NCBI RefSeq assembly: GCF_901709675.1
Contig: NC_051106.1
Location: 8,380,001-8,444,000, forward strand
Source of the DNA: Syngnathus acus
Lineage: Eukaryota > Chordata > Actinopteri > Syngnathiformes > Syngnathidae
Direction of reading: 5' to 3'
DNA length: 64,000 nucleotides
The notes under the pieces are model-generated. The model was not told the origin of the DNA. It was given only the letters and a program-made list of their open reading frames with translations, and searched no databases. The position numbers and the translations under genes were made by a program. Of the stretch, positions 1-10,519 are shown in pieces (positions within the stretch are counted from its first letter, which is position 1; the number at the start of each line of letters is the position of its first letter).

Positions 1-812
1 TACCAGCAAATGTAAGAAGTGAGTGTGATGATGCGGCAGGGGAAAGAAAAAGTGTGATATTAAATATAGATACTAAGACACATCCATTAAAACAACATTT
101 CACCATGTTTAAATTTGCATGTTTTCATATCCATGTGTTAGACTACAGCCATATAATAGAAAAATAGCAAGCATATAAATTGTTTTATATTTCTAATTGT
201 ACAGTAAAAAAATGTTATCTGTAAAATTGAGTAAAAATGTAGTGTGTGTGTGCGTGTGTATTTTATTATATTAAAATGTCCTCTAACACATATTTCAGAG
301 CAGTAACCTATTTATCTGTGAATAATATCCCGCTCCATAAAGTGTGAATGCCAACAATCCATTTGAAAATGAATTCATCCTTCAATTCAAACATGGCTTC
401 TTTTGCTGGCTGTTGTCGGATCAGCTGTCACGTGCCTGCCTATATGGGGATATCCGGCTCACAGTGCGTGAATGCGCGCGCGCGTGTTGTTGATGTTGGG
501 GTGGGGAGGAGGGAGGGGGGTATGCATGGACCCGAGAACCCCCTTGGTCGCCCCCCCATCTGCATGTCATGGAACATTGGCAGAACTGGGACTGGGACCC
601 CCCCCCCTCCTCTTGTTAAAAAGCGTGCGGCAGCGGGGAGGGAGCACACAACGACCCCCGCACTGGAGTCACCCTCTCAGGTGACAAACACCCCCCCCCC
701 CCCTCACTTAAGAACCCCCGACCACTAGCAGCCTAAATTCGGCTCTCAAGCTATGCGCAAAAAAAAAAAAAAAAAAAACAGCATAGAAAAAAAAAAAGCG
801 GCGGAGGCTTAC
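1..812. other. Non-coding left edge
   Basis: No convincing exon was found. The stretch has a short TG-rich run near 241-260, a CG- and C/G-homopolymer-rich part at about 470-720, and an A-run near 760-778. Short open frames across 348-728 follow the C-runs and show no recognisable domain, so I treat them as chance. Confidence 0.5.
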
Positions 813-951
813 CAGGTATTAGACGGCTTCATTGGACCCTCGAGTGGACGGATGTGCAAATCGTGGGGGGCGGTGAGGATGGTGTCCGAGGGGGTCGCTT
901 TCTTTCCGGAGTCGTCCGAGATGAGCTTGGAGCGTGTCCTTACGCCTCCTC
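813..951 (-). CDS. Possible exon of an unidentified gene
   Basis: On the minus strand a CCCAG acceptor (just above 951) is followed by about 139 nt open in one frame, ending in a good donor (CTG then GTAAGCC at 813). The frame reads GGVRTRSKLISDDSGKK, then a Thr/Pro/His-containing stretch ending near GPMKPSN. Base composition is clearly more GC-rich than the AT-rich DNA to the right. I do not recognise the family. It could be an internal or alternative first exon of a gene continuing off the left edge, or a spurious frame in a CpG-rich promoter. Low confidence. Confidence 0.25.
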
Positions 952-1289
952 CTGGGTGCAGTGCAGCTAAGCGCCACCAGAGGACGCCAAAAGCAACTCA
1001 CAGCGTTTGATTCACAACCGCGGCTATTAAAATATTCACAGCCCCGCCTCTTAAGAATGTACAGTATTCATCCAGGGAAGAAAAAAATAACACCGTCAAC
1101 AATTAAATAAATTAAAAATATGTACTGTACATAAGAAGGACAAAAATAGATTTCCAGCTTTTATTTAAAATTGTTTAAAAAAAAAAAGGTAATTCACCCG
1201 ACGCAGCATTTTCATCTCCTTGCGGTAAGGAGTTTAATTAAGCAGTTCTGTGCATCTAAAATTTTGAATCTTTGTCGTCGTCTTCTTGT

Positions 1290-3647
1290 TCATTTGGCAC
1301 CTGTCAGCTTGAGGGTCCAGGCCCACTGGCATGGCATCTGGCTGATGGACAGCTGAGGTAGGAAGACCCGGAGACCGTGGGGCGTTGCAGGCACCCACTT
1401 CACGGGCCCGTGACCCAAGAGCGCCACCTAGTTTTGCAATTCCCACCCCAGAGGAAAAGCACAGAGCACATTTTTTTTAAATAAGATTACAGACGGTCAG
1501 AGAACAAAAATCGATGCGAGTGGCCCCGCTTCCCAGAAAACTACAGCGGAATCTGAGAAGGCATCTTAGTGAGTCAGCAGAGGCAGCGTGAGCACGAAGG
1601 CCGGCCAGCAGGTGGCGGCGGGTGAGCGTGCGTGACGGAATTCTTTGAACAGTAGACGCCCACCGGGAGAGCAAAAAAACAAAAGCTAGCCACTTTATGC
1701 GCACTGTTGCGCCCAATCAGTAAGCCTTGTTGTATTATGTTCAAGTGATTCTCAAAGTGTGGCACGAGGACCACGAGTGGTACACCAGCTTTGTCTCGTG
1801 GGACACGAAAAAAAATGCATCTACATCCAGTCAACTTACCTGAGTGTGGCCCGGTGTGACCTCAGGTTCGCCGAGGACTAAAATTCCATCAGTCGGCCAC
1901 ACAAGAAAAAAGGCAAACACGGTGTTCTGCTGCGGTCTGGACGTGTACCAGACGGCGGATGTGACGGTGTCATTCTGAGCCCGCCAGGCGCTGCTGTTGT
2001 AGATCCCCTCGCCGTTCACTCCTAGCCAGCGACCAATCTGACGGAGGCGCTCCTCGAAGATGGGTGTGATCCTCCCGTCCGCCGTGGGGCCCACGTTCAT
2101 CAGCAAGTTGCCGCCGCAGGACACTGTCTCCACCAACGTCTGGAGGAACACAAAGTAAGCAACTAAGAGGTTAAGTAACTAAAAAAAATACTGAAGTGCC
2201 CATTTTTGACTCGAAGGCCAATTTCCCTTAGCAACAAGCAGTTAGGTAGCCATGTCCTGCCTAGTGATGTCATTGAACATATTCACCGCCACAATCTCCT
2301 CGATGGTGAGGTAGTCGGCGAGCGGGGCGTTGCGCCTGTAGCCCCACGACTTGGTGTCGATGGTCATGCAGTTCTCCCACTTGTGCGGCAGCAGGTGACC
2401 CGGCTGGTAGCGATCGGCACAGGTGTAGTAGCCGCCGTGTTTGCAGATGGAGCCCGAGCCCCAGCGGTCGTTGGTCACCACCGTGTCCCGCACTGGACTG
2501 CCCGTAAAAAAAAAAAAAACTACTAGAAGAGTGATTCTCAATTTAGTGGAACCTGGGTTGCTGGTCTGAAAACAGCTGTAATATTTTCACAAAAGAAAAT
2601 ATTTTTGTTTGCAAAAAAAAAATTAAATTGTTTACCTGTCATTGTAGAGCCAGGCTAGGAATCCAGTGCTGTTCCAGTATTTGTCTGGCGCATCCCCGTC
2701 TCCGTCCGACCACAGCACGTCGGGCTTGTACGTCAGGACCAGATCATAAAGTTCGGGAAGACTCTTGGTGACAGCAAAGCTATTGGTGGTGAAGTGGTTG
2801 GCAGCGTCCTGCAGAAATAACGGATGAAACCACTCAAAAAGCGAGTGGTACAGACCCAGGCGCAGGTCGCTGTGAGTGTGCACGGCGCTGGCCAACTCCG
2901 CCACCAGGTCGCGCTTGGGGCCCAAGTCCACGGCGTTCCAGTTCCACGAGGTCTTAGAGCCCCACAATGTGAAACCTAGGGATGATTGACAGCTTAAATT
3001 GGTAACTGTAGCATGTTGGTTAGCCGGCTAACATCAGAACATTTTTACAGTGATTACATAAATAACCTTGCATGGGTCAATATTGTAACATTGATATTTT
3101 TTCGATATATTGTGCATCCCTACTATGCAGGACCTTCATGGTGTTTTGTGGTCAAGACGATGTACTTGGCTCCCGATGCGGCAAAGATGTCTGTCCATTC
3201 TTTGGCGTCAAAGAACTCTGCGGTGAAGTGGGGTGCAAAGTCTTGATACATGAAGTCCGGTGGGTAATTCTTCTGCATGAAGGCCACATAGGACTGCAGC
3301 TTTTGCCCCTGCCAGTACCACCTGCAAGACACGAAAACGCCACTAGGTGTCAGTATTACGCTGCATTCCGTTCACTCTCCATAGTAAAAAAAGTCAGCAC
3401 AATAATACTACATGGAGTTTTGTGCAACTTTAAAGACAGAGCAGTAGAAGCCTCACCAGAACCACTCGCTACCGAAGCTTGGCACGGAGAAGACCCCCCA
3501 GTGGATGAAGATGCCAAACTTGGCTTGGTCGTACCACTCCGGCAGTGGCCTGGAGTCGATGGACTCCCAGTTGGGTTCGTATTTTGCTTCGGTGATGCGG
3601 ATGGACAGCAGGCAAACGAGGAGAAACGCAGTGATTAAGACCGTCAT
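1290..3647 (-). CDS. fuca2: Alpha-L-fucosidase, FUCA2 (plasma) type
   Basis: Glycoside hydrolase family 29 enzyme that removes terminal alpha-L-fucose from glycoconjugates; the FUCA2 form is secreted or lysosomal. Six coding exons (minus strand): 3647-3457, 3321-3134, 2975-2636, 2497-2287, 2139-1840, 1427-1290. Phases agree and give 455 aa, close to the family length. A hydrophobic N-terminal signal peptide ([16 protein letters not shown]) is followed by the barrel domain with [34 protein letters not shown] and DVLWSDGDG; the Asp of WSDG is the family nucleophile position. [19 protein letters not shown] and the QNDTVT segment favour FUCA2 over FUCA1. The C terminus ends in [11 protein letters not shown]. 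The donor of exon 2 (GAAG then gtcctg) is weak, but frame and homology support it. Head-to-head with tatdn3. Confidence 0.93.
1605..1619 (+). promoter_or_regulatory. CTCF-like core motif in fuca2 intron
   Basis: CCAGCAGGTGGCGGC closely fits the CTCF core (CCASYAGRKGGC). It lies in the last intron of fuca2, in a locally GC-rich patch. Sequence match only; occupancy is unknown. Confidence 0.4.
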
Positions 3648-4250
3648 ATTTATTGAAATAACTCAAATGTTTTAGCCGGGTGGGTGAAATCCTCGTACTG
3701 TCAAAATGAGGAAATTAAAAAAAAAAACGGAAGCTTGTTTGACTTCCCTAGGGATCGGTTCGTTCAAGCTCTATTATACCTTTTTTACCTTATATTGCAC
3801 ACTTGCATCAACATACAGCCTAAAACAATATGCTAAAAATACATGACGCTGCCATTGATTAAAACAGTACAAAGCCGCAGCAGCCGCAATCGTGAAGCCC
3901 GCACCGTGCAAAATGTATAACGCATGCGTATCCGGGAGTTTTCGAAACTGTATGTGTCTTTAATTTTATTTTATATATTTTTCTCAATCTATTCGATGTC
4001 CAAAATCGTTAGGTTAAATTCAAGCGACAATATTTAGCTGTAAACAACGCAAAAACGGCCCTGGTTGATGACGTTTACTATTGGGTACGTTTGATTTGTC
4101 GTTTCTTCATTTAGATAAAATTGTTTTCTCCCATTTTGCCTAGAGAAATTGACAGCACCGCCCCTTTGGGACACTCGGCGTTAAATCTGGTGCGTGAGAA
4201 TTGCGGCGCATGCGCACTCTGGATAGCTACCCGGATATTTTGCTACCAAC
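3648..4250. promoter_or_regulatory. Bidirectional fuca2/tatdn3 promoter with NRF1-type site
   Basis: The two start codons are divergent and only 603 bp apart. At 4206-4216 there is GCGCATGCGCA, a near-perfect NRF1 palindrome 35-45 bp upstream of the tatdn3 ATG. A weaker relative, ACGCATGCGTA, occurs near 3921. No TATA box is evident. A shared CpG-type housekeeping promoter is inferred. Confidence 0.55.
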
Positions 4251-6130
4251 ATGCATGGCTTCCTCGATTGCCACTGTCACATCTCTGCGGCAGATTTTGA
4301 CAAGGTACTAATCACAACTACCGAACGTTGTAGTCATGTATCTTTCTTAAACTGTCACGTTTATCTTTCAGGACATAGAAACTGTTATTGAGCACTCTAA
4401 ACAGGTGGGTCATTTGCTTCTTGAAATCTCTTGGCTCGCTATTATTGTCCATGAGGAAACGTGCGTGTTGTTTTTCATTGCCAGGCTGGACTGTTAGCAT
4501 TGTTAGCCGTAGCCGAGCATGCAGGGGAATTTGACAAGATCATTGCGTTGTCGAAGAGGTAACTTTAACGCTCTATTCCTTTTTATAGTAGTATAGTAAC
4601 TATGTTCTCTTCTATTTTTAGGTTCCCAGGGTTTGTGTTGCCCTGCCTGGGAGTCCATCCCGTTCAGGAAGTATCTTCAGACCAACACAGAAGTGCTTCC
4701 CTACAGGTAAGAATGCAAGATAAATTGTTACAAACTCGTAAATGTCACTGTGCAACACTTTTTGTGTCTTGTGCACAGGACCTAGATGCAGCGCTTCCTC
4801 TCATCGACAAATACAAAGACCAGCTCGTGGCCATTGGAGAGGTAGATAAACTTATTGGTGGTTCATAAATCAGTGAAGGGTTTACTGTACTGATATCATT
4901 CGCATTTCCATGTGTTGTCCTAGGTCGGTTTGGATTTTACACCCAGGTATGTGAAGAGCGAGTCCGACAAAGAGAGCCAAAGAGAGGTTCTGATCCGCCA
5001 GGCGCGTCTAGCCAAAGAGCTGGACCTCCCTCTGTGAGTCCGAGTTACATTGAAGAACACCAAAATGCTGTTTTGTGGACTAATCAATTGTGTATTTTTA
5101 TTAGAAATGTTCACTCGCGTTCGGCAGGTAGACCCACTATCCAGCTCTTGAAAGAGCAAGGTGACTATTATTATATTTTTCCCCATTGAAAATACAATGA
5201 AAATATCAAGCTGCCAATCAGCAGTCATAATAACTGAAGAAGTCTGTGTTGTTTTTCCACAGGTGTGGAAAAAGTTCTCCTTCACGCCTTTGATGGGAAG
5301 CCATCAGTGGCCATGGAGGGGGTGAAGGCGGGATACTTCTTCTCCATCCCGCCGTCCATCGTACGCAGCGAGCAAGTGCGTGTCCTTACAATACACTCAT
5401 TTCGGGAAAGTTTCCCATCAATTTCAGGTTCAGGTCATTTTGTTCACTCACTAACCTTCCTGTCGACATTTTGAGTTGGGGCCGTAATCTTTGTCGTGTT
5501 AGCAGTGTGTTTGTGTACGTTTTGATAAACTAATCAACAGTCAGATTACGACGTGAGCAAAAGGAGCAAACCTTTCGTGATCCCTTCGGGGCTGCGTCAC
5601 TTGCTGCTGTTCAAACATTGTTTGTTTGATTTCCCAACTGCTTACTTGAAGACTATGTGCAGCTTTTATGGCTACATACGATGATGCTGACTAATTTTGC
5701 TGTTCTTCTCTCTATTCTCTTCTTCATTTGTGTCCACTAAGAAGCAGAAACTTGTGAAACAGTTGCCTCTAGAGAATATGTGCCTGGAAACGGACTCGCC
5801 CGCACTCGGCCCAGAGAAGCAGGTCAAGCCAAGCCGCACAGAAAAAAATAATAATAAAATAAATAAATATTATCGACGATCAATTAATTCAGGTCAAGAT
5901 GCTGGTCCACCAAGCCGCACAGAAAAAAATATATATATATTATTATTATTTTTACCAGTTTTTGTGCCATCTTCTTTGACACACAGGTGAGAAACGAGCC
6001 CAAGAACATCATTGTTGCGGCCGAGTATATCAGCGTCGTTAAAGGCGTATCGGTGGAGGAGGTGATGCAGGTGACCACGAGGAACGCATTCCGGCTCTTT
6101 CCCAAGTTAAAGTCAGCCATCAAATTGTGA
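4251..6130 (+). CDS. tatdn3: TatD-family metal-dependent DNase, TATDN3
   Basis: Putative TatD-type deoxyribonuclease (amidohydrolase-like TIM barrel). Ten exons: 4251-4304, 4372-4404, 4485-4558, 4622-4706, 4779-4841, 4924-5033, 5105-5160, 5263-5375, 5742-5822, 5987-6130. All phases fit and give 270 aa, near the usual size. Metal-site motifs are present in order: DCHCH near the N terminus, the Glu of AIGEVGLDF, the His of [10 protein letters not shown], the His of LLHAFDG and the Asp of [14 protein letters not shown]. The start chosen is the first ATG, two residues before the conserved FLDCHCH strand. Introns are mostly 70-120 bp. Exon 9 ends at a CAG-gtcaag donor that is duplicated in the following intron. 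Confidence 0.94.
5820..5932 (+). repeat. Local duplication covering the exon 9 donor of tatdn3
   Basis: The segment from 5820 (CAGGTCAAG, then CCAAGCCGCACAG and an A-run) recurs at about 5891-5930 as CAGGTCAAG, 9 extra bases, then CCAAGCCGCACAG and an A-run. The copy carries a second, intronic CAG-gtcaag donor. The A-runs are followed by AAT and AT microsatellite sequence. Confidence 0.6.
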
Positions 6131-6720
6131 TACTGGATAATTGAGTCAGATAATCAAGAAGTCAGTTGGATGCACAAGTGACTGTACCTTGCACTCTTCC
6201 AAAAGTGTATAATAGAATCAAATGTGTTTTAAAGGCCATTTTTGTCATTTTGGTAGAGATATATCGACCTAGATATATCTAGGACCACACAACAATGATT
6301 TAATGTTTGAAATATCTTTATTTTGAACTCTTTGAAAAAGACAATTACCTAGAACAGTCATAGAAAAATGTGAACATTGTGAACATCCATTGTGTGCTTG
6401 TGTGAAAAACATGTTTTTTAGGAATGCCTAGAATATGAATAGATAACATCTTTTCATTATAAAGATATTTAAAAAAAAAAAAAAAAAAAACTCACCGGGT
6501 CATTTTCTTACCCACCTATGCATATCATTTTGGGGGGGGGAAAAAAAAAAAAACCAAGCAGAATGGGAGAAAGTCACGTATACTAGTTCTAACCATTGAC
6601 CAATATAACACCCAAAAGCGGAAGGAGCTTTTACGCTGCGGCGAGCACGTCTTGAACGCATCACGGGCTTCCACTTCAGGTACCGCCTCTTCCTCCGGAC
6701 ACGTCAACCAGCACGTTGCC
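6131..6720. other. tatdn3 3' flank
   Basis: Downstream of the tatdn3 stop. AT-rich, with an A-run at about 6470-6490 and a G-run plus A-run at about 6532-6553. I saw no coding signal and no clear canonical AATAAA close to the stop. Confidence 0.5.
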
Positions 6721-6800
6721 CACTAGTGACGTGCATTCCAGTTCTTTTAAGTGAACTGAATCTTTGGAATCAGTTCTCAAAAGATTCGTTCAACGAATCA
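6721..6800 (+). mobile_element. hAT-like terminal sequence (left)
   Basis: Starts CCCACTAGTGACGTGCATTCC and continues with alternating GTTC/GAAC words (AAGTGAACTGAATC, AAAGATTCGTTCAACGAATC). The reverse complement of 10900-11030 starts CCAGTAGTGGGCATTATAG and continues with the same GAACGATTCGTTC words. Together they look like the two inverted ends of one or more hAT-superfamily non-autonomous elements. No transposase frame is present. Confidence 0.45.
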
Positions 6801-7193
6801 ACCCCAAGAACCGAGAGCGAGCTCTGTCCTGGGCTGTCCCCTGGACTCCGTTGAGATTGTGGGTGCGCGGAGGACGTTGGACAACCCCTCCATGACATTG
6901 TGCGGTACCTGAGCAGCTCCTTTAGCAGCAGACTTTTTACACCCACGGTGTAGGAAGGAACGGTTCCGCAGGTACTTCATTCCCTCGGCTGTCAGACTTT
7001 ACAACACGCGTGGTACCTGATAAAATTGTGTTTCGTCTCTACTAGCGGCACTTATATTTGTCTTTGTCTGTTATTTATCCTTTTTTTGAAATGTTGCCAC
7101 TTGTATTCTTGCACTCGTGTGCGCTGCTGTGACAAGTAAATTTCCCCGCTGTGGGATGAATAAAGTTCTATCATCATCATCTTGCAAATAAAG
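6800..7193 (+). mobile_element. 5'-truncated LINE fragment (ORF2 C terminus and 3' tail)
   Basis: Around 6934-7010 one frame reads RKERFRRYFIPSAVRLYNT, the conserved C-terminal tail of L2/Rex-type LINE reverse transcriptase polyproteins. It is followed by a short 3' UTR ending in GATGAATAAAG and an ATC-repeat tail (TCATCATCATC) near 7170-7185. Upstream frames are shifted and stopped, so it is a dead 3' fragment. The exact LINE clade is uncertain. Confidence 0.6.
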
Positions 7194-7359
7194 AACCAAC
7201 TATTACATCACATCTTTGTTTTCCTTGCTCAACGACAGACATCTTGAACAAAACGCAACACTACCTAAATGTTGTATAGGGAACGTGATGTACCGGAGTC
7301 AACTTACTTGTTTTGGCATGCTCAAACTTGGCAAATAAAAATTGATTTGATTTGAAAAT

Positions 7360-7645
7360 GAAAATCACCCCCATTTTCTGATTGGCTGGTTGATCTGTGA
7401 CGTCACGCGGACACTCCATTAGGTACGCCGCCATTTTTAGGTGTACCTAATAACAGGCCATTTCATTAGGGAAAAATCATGGCCAAAGCTTAACTGAAAG
7501 TGAAAAGTGCCACACCCGCCCTCACCCCCACTTTCTGATTGGCTGGTTGATCTGTGACGTCATGCGGACACTCCATTAGGTACACCGCCATTTTCAAGTG
7601 TACCTATTAACAGGCCTAATAACTTTATTAGGGAAATATAGTCAA
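7360..7645 (-). mobile_element. Tc1-like MITE copies, forward orientation
   Basis: Two copies of a unit with TTTCTGATTGGCTG, TGTGACGTCA, GGACACTCCATTAGGTACRCCGCCATTTT and GTACCTAATAACAGGCC. The words CATTAGGTACACC and CCTAATAAAGTGGCC resemble terminal inverted repeats of fish Tc1/mariner elements. Internal inverted symmetry (TTAGGTACAC with GTGTACCTAA) marks a foldback MITE. No coding capacity. Confidence 0.55.
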
Positions 7646-7649
7646 AGAT

Positions 7650-7846
7650 CACAGGTGTCAAACTCCAGTCTTTGGGGCCGCATTCCAACATGTTTTCCAA
7701 GATTCCCTCGTTAAGTGCACCTGCGTGAAAAGTTTTAGCTCCCGCAGAACTGAAAATGACCAAAATCTTTTCACGCAGGTGTGTTTAACGAGGGTAACTT
7801 GGACAACATATTGGAACGCGGCCTCGAGGACTAGAGCTTGACACCC
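7650..7846 (+). mobile_element. hAT-like foldback MITE inserted in the Tc1-like MITE
   Basis: Begins CAGGTGTCAAACTCCAG and ends CTAGAGCTTGACACCCT, imperfect inverted ends of the CAGGTGTCAAACTC type seen in vertebrate hAT elements. The middle is a long hairpin: CCCTCGTTAAGTGCACCTG on one arm and CAGGTGTGTTTAACGAGGG on the other. It sits inside the Tc1-like sequence GGGAAATATAGTCAAAGATCA, so it is nested. Length about 195 bp, no ORF. Confidence 0.6.
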
Positions 7847-9690
7847 TAATAAAGTGGCCTGTTATTAGGTACACTTGAAAATGGCGGTGTACCTAATGGA
7901 GTGTCCGTGTGGTTCCCTCGTTAAGTGCACCTGCGTGAAAAGTTTTAGCTCCTGCAGAACGTGAAAGGAGCTAAAACTTTTCACGCAGGTGCGCTTAACG
8001 AGGGTCACTTGGAAAACATGTTGGAACGCGGCCCCGAGGACTAGAGCTTGACACCTGTGACCTTTGACCATGATATTTCCCTAATAAAGTGGCCTGTTAT
8101 TAGGTACACTTGAAAATGGCGGTGTACCTAATGGAGTGTCCGTGTGATTCCCTCGTTAAGCGCACCTGCGTGAAAAGTTTTAGCTCCTGCAGAATGTGAA
8201 AGTGGCTAAAACTTTTCACGCAGGTGTTTTTAACGAGGGTAACTTTGGAAAACATATTGGAACGCGGCCCCGAGGACTAGAGTTTGACACCTGTGACCTT
8301 TGACCATGATATTTCCCTAATAAAGTGGCCTGTTATTAGGTACACTTGAAAATGGCGGTGTACCTAATGGAGTGTCCGTGTGATTCCCTCGTTAAGCGCA
8401 CCTGCGTGAAAGTTTTAGCTCCTGCAGAACGTGAAAGTGGCTAAAACTTTTCACGCAGGTGTTTTTAACGAGGGTAACTTTGGAAAACATATTGGAACGC
8501 GGCCCTGAGGACTAGAGTTTGACACCTGTGACCTTTGACCATGATATTTCCCTAATAAAGTGGCCTGTTATTAGGTACACTTGAAAATGGCGGTGTACCT
8601 AATGGAGTGTCCGTGTGATTCCCTCGTTAAGCGCACCTGCGTGAAAAGTTTTAGCTCCTGCAGAACGTGAAAGTGGCTAAAACTTTTCACGCAGGTGTTT
8701 TTAACGAGGGTAACTTTGGAAAACATATTGGAACGTGGCCCTGAGGACTAGAGTTTGACACCTGTGACCTTTGACCATGATACTTCCCTAATAAAGTGGC
8801 CTGTTATTAGGTACACTTGAAAATGGCGGTGTACCTAATGGAGTGTCCGTGTGATTCCCTCGTTAAGCGCACCTGCGTGAAAGTTTTAGCTCCTGCAGAA
8901 CGTGAAAGTGGCTAAAACTTTTCACGCAGGTGTTTTTAACGAGGGTAACTTTGGAAAACATATTGGAACGCGGCCCTGAGGACTAGAGTTTGACACCTGT
9001 GACCTTTGACCATGATATTTCCCTAATAAAGTGGCCTGTTATTAGGTACACTTGAAAATGGCGGTGTACCTAATGGAGTGTCCGTGTGATTCCCTCGTTA
9101 AGCGCACCTGCGTGAAAAGTTTTAGCTCCTGCAGAACGTGAAAGTGGCTAAAACTTTTCACGCAGGTGTTTTTAACGAGGGTAACTTTGGAAAACATATT
9201 GGAACGCGGCCCTGAGGACTAGAGTTTGACACCTGTGACCTTTGACCATGATACTTCCCTAATAAAGTGGCCTGTTATTAGGTACACTTGAAAATGGCGG
9301 TGTACCTAATGGAGTGTCCGTGTGATTCCCTCGTTAAGCGCACCTGCGTGAAAAGTTTTAGCTACTGCAGAACGTGAAAGGAGCTAAATCTTTTCACGCA
9401 GGTGCGCTTAACGAGGGTCACTTGGAAAACATGTTGGAACGCGGCCCCGAGGACTAGAGCTTGACACCTGTGACCTTTGACCATGATATTTCCCTAATAA
9501 AGTGGCCTGTTATTAGGTACACTTGAAAATGGCGGTGTACCTAATGGAGTGTCCGTGTGGTTCCCTCGTTAAGTGCACCTGCGTGAAAAGTTTTAGCTCC
9601 TGCAGAACGTGAAAGGAGCTAAAACTTTTCACGCAGGTGCGCTTAACGAGGGTCACTTGGAAAACATATTGGAACGCGGCCCCTCGAGGA
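7847..9690 (+). repeat. Tandem array of about 8 composite MITE units (~236 bp)
   Basis: Eight units with starts spaced near 236 bp. Each combines the Tc1-like piece (CCTAATAAAGTGGCCTGTTATTAGG, ATGGCGGTGTACCTAATGG) with the hAT-like hairpin CCCTCGTTAAG...CTTAACGAGGG (hairpins begin near 7915, 8151, 8387, 8622, 8857, 9093, 9327, 9562) and a tail CTAGAGTTTGACACCTGTGACC. Stem arms are about 39 bp around a ~12-nt loop. Outer units carry GCGCTTAACGAGGGTCACTTGG; inner units carry GTTTTTAACGAGGGTAACTTTGG. The sorting of variants suggests growth by unequal exchange rather than repeated insertion. Confidence 0.75.
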
Positions 9691-10075
9691 CTTTCTGATT
9701 GGCTGTTTGATTTGTGACGTCACACGGACACTCCATTAGGTACACCGCCATTTTCAAGTGTACCTAATAACAGGCCACTTTATTAGGGAAAAATCATGGC
9801 CAAAGCTTAACTGAAAGTGAAAAGTGCCCCGCCCGCCCTCACCCCCACTTTCTGATTGGCTGTTTGATTTGTGACGTCACACGGACACTCCATTAGGTAC
9901 ACCGCCATTTTCAAGTGTACCTAATAACAGGCCACTTTATTAGGGAAAAATCATGGCCAAAGCTTAACTGAAAGTGAGAAGTGCCCCACCCGCCCTCACC
10001 CCCACTTTCTGATTGGCTGTTTGATCTGTGACGTCATTCGGACACTCTATTAGGTACACCGCCATTTTCAGGTTC
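9691..10075 (-). mobile_element. Tc1-like MITE copies in opposite orientation
   Basis: Three further copies of the TTTCTGATTGGCTG / TGTGACGTCA / CATTAGGTACACCGCC unit, at about 9690, 9848 and 10003, opposite in orientation to the Tc1-like parts of the tandem array and matching the copies at 7360-7645. The array is therefore bracketed by inverted copies. The last copy is cut off near 10073. Confidence 0.6.
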
Positions 10076-10519
10076 ACGAGTGAGTGACAGCGTTGCTGCT
10101 ATGCCAGCCGACACACGTTATGTCGACGTTGATGTTTTAATGTTGTATTTGTTGGATTGTAGTTGATGGTGTTATTATACCGAATGTGTTTGTGTTTGAA
10201 TAAAAGGTTAAAAAAAATCTGTTATGCCGACATTTGTTATTTTAGGGGACACCAACTCATATAACAACGTAAAACACATACATATTGTCATATAGAGCAG
10301 TTAACCAAATGTCTGATTTTTATGTTTTAATTGGCAGATATAAAAACAAGGAATAAAACACCAGACAAGTTTTAACATAAATGTTTATTAAAATAATAAT
10401 AATAATAATAATAAAAGTACATTTCAAACCAGCAATCTAATGTGAAATTGCAGTAGATATATTGGATAACAATAATTAGACGTATATATGCATACACGTT
10501 ATTTAAAAACATTCTGGTT
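10076..10519. other. AT-rich non-coding stretch with AAT microsatellite
   Basis: No gene seen. It contains an AATAAAAGG polyadenylation-like word near 10199 and an AAT repeat at about 10391-10414. Confidence 0.5.

Noticed and set aside
7847-9690. CRISPR-like reading of the regularly spaced repeats
   Set aside because: The units are near-identical along their full length, with no unique spacers and clear transposon ends. The genome is a vertebrate.
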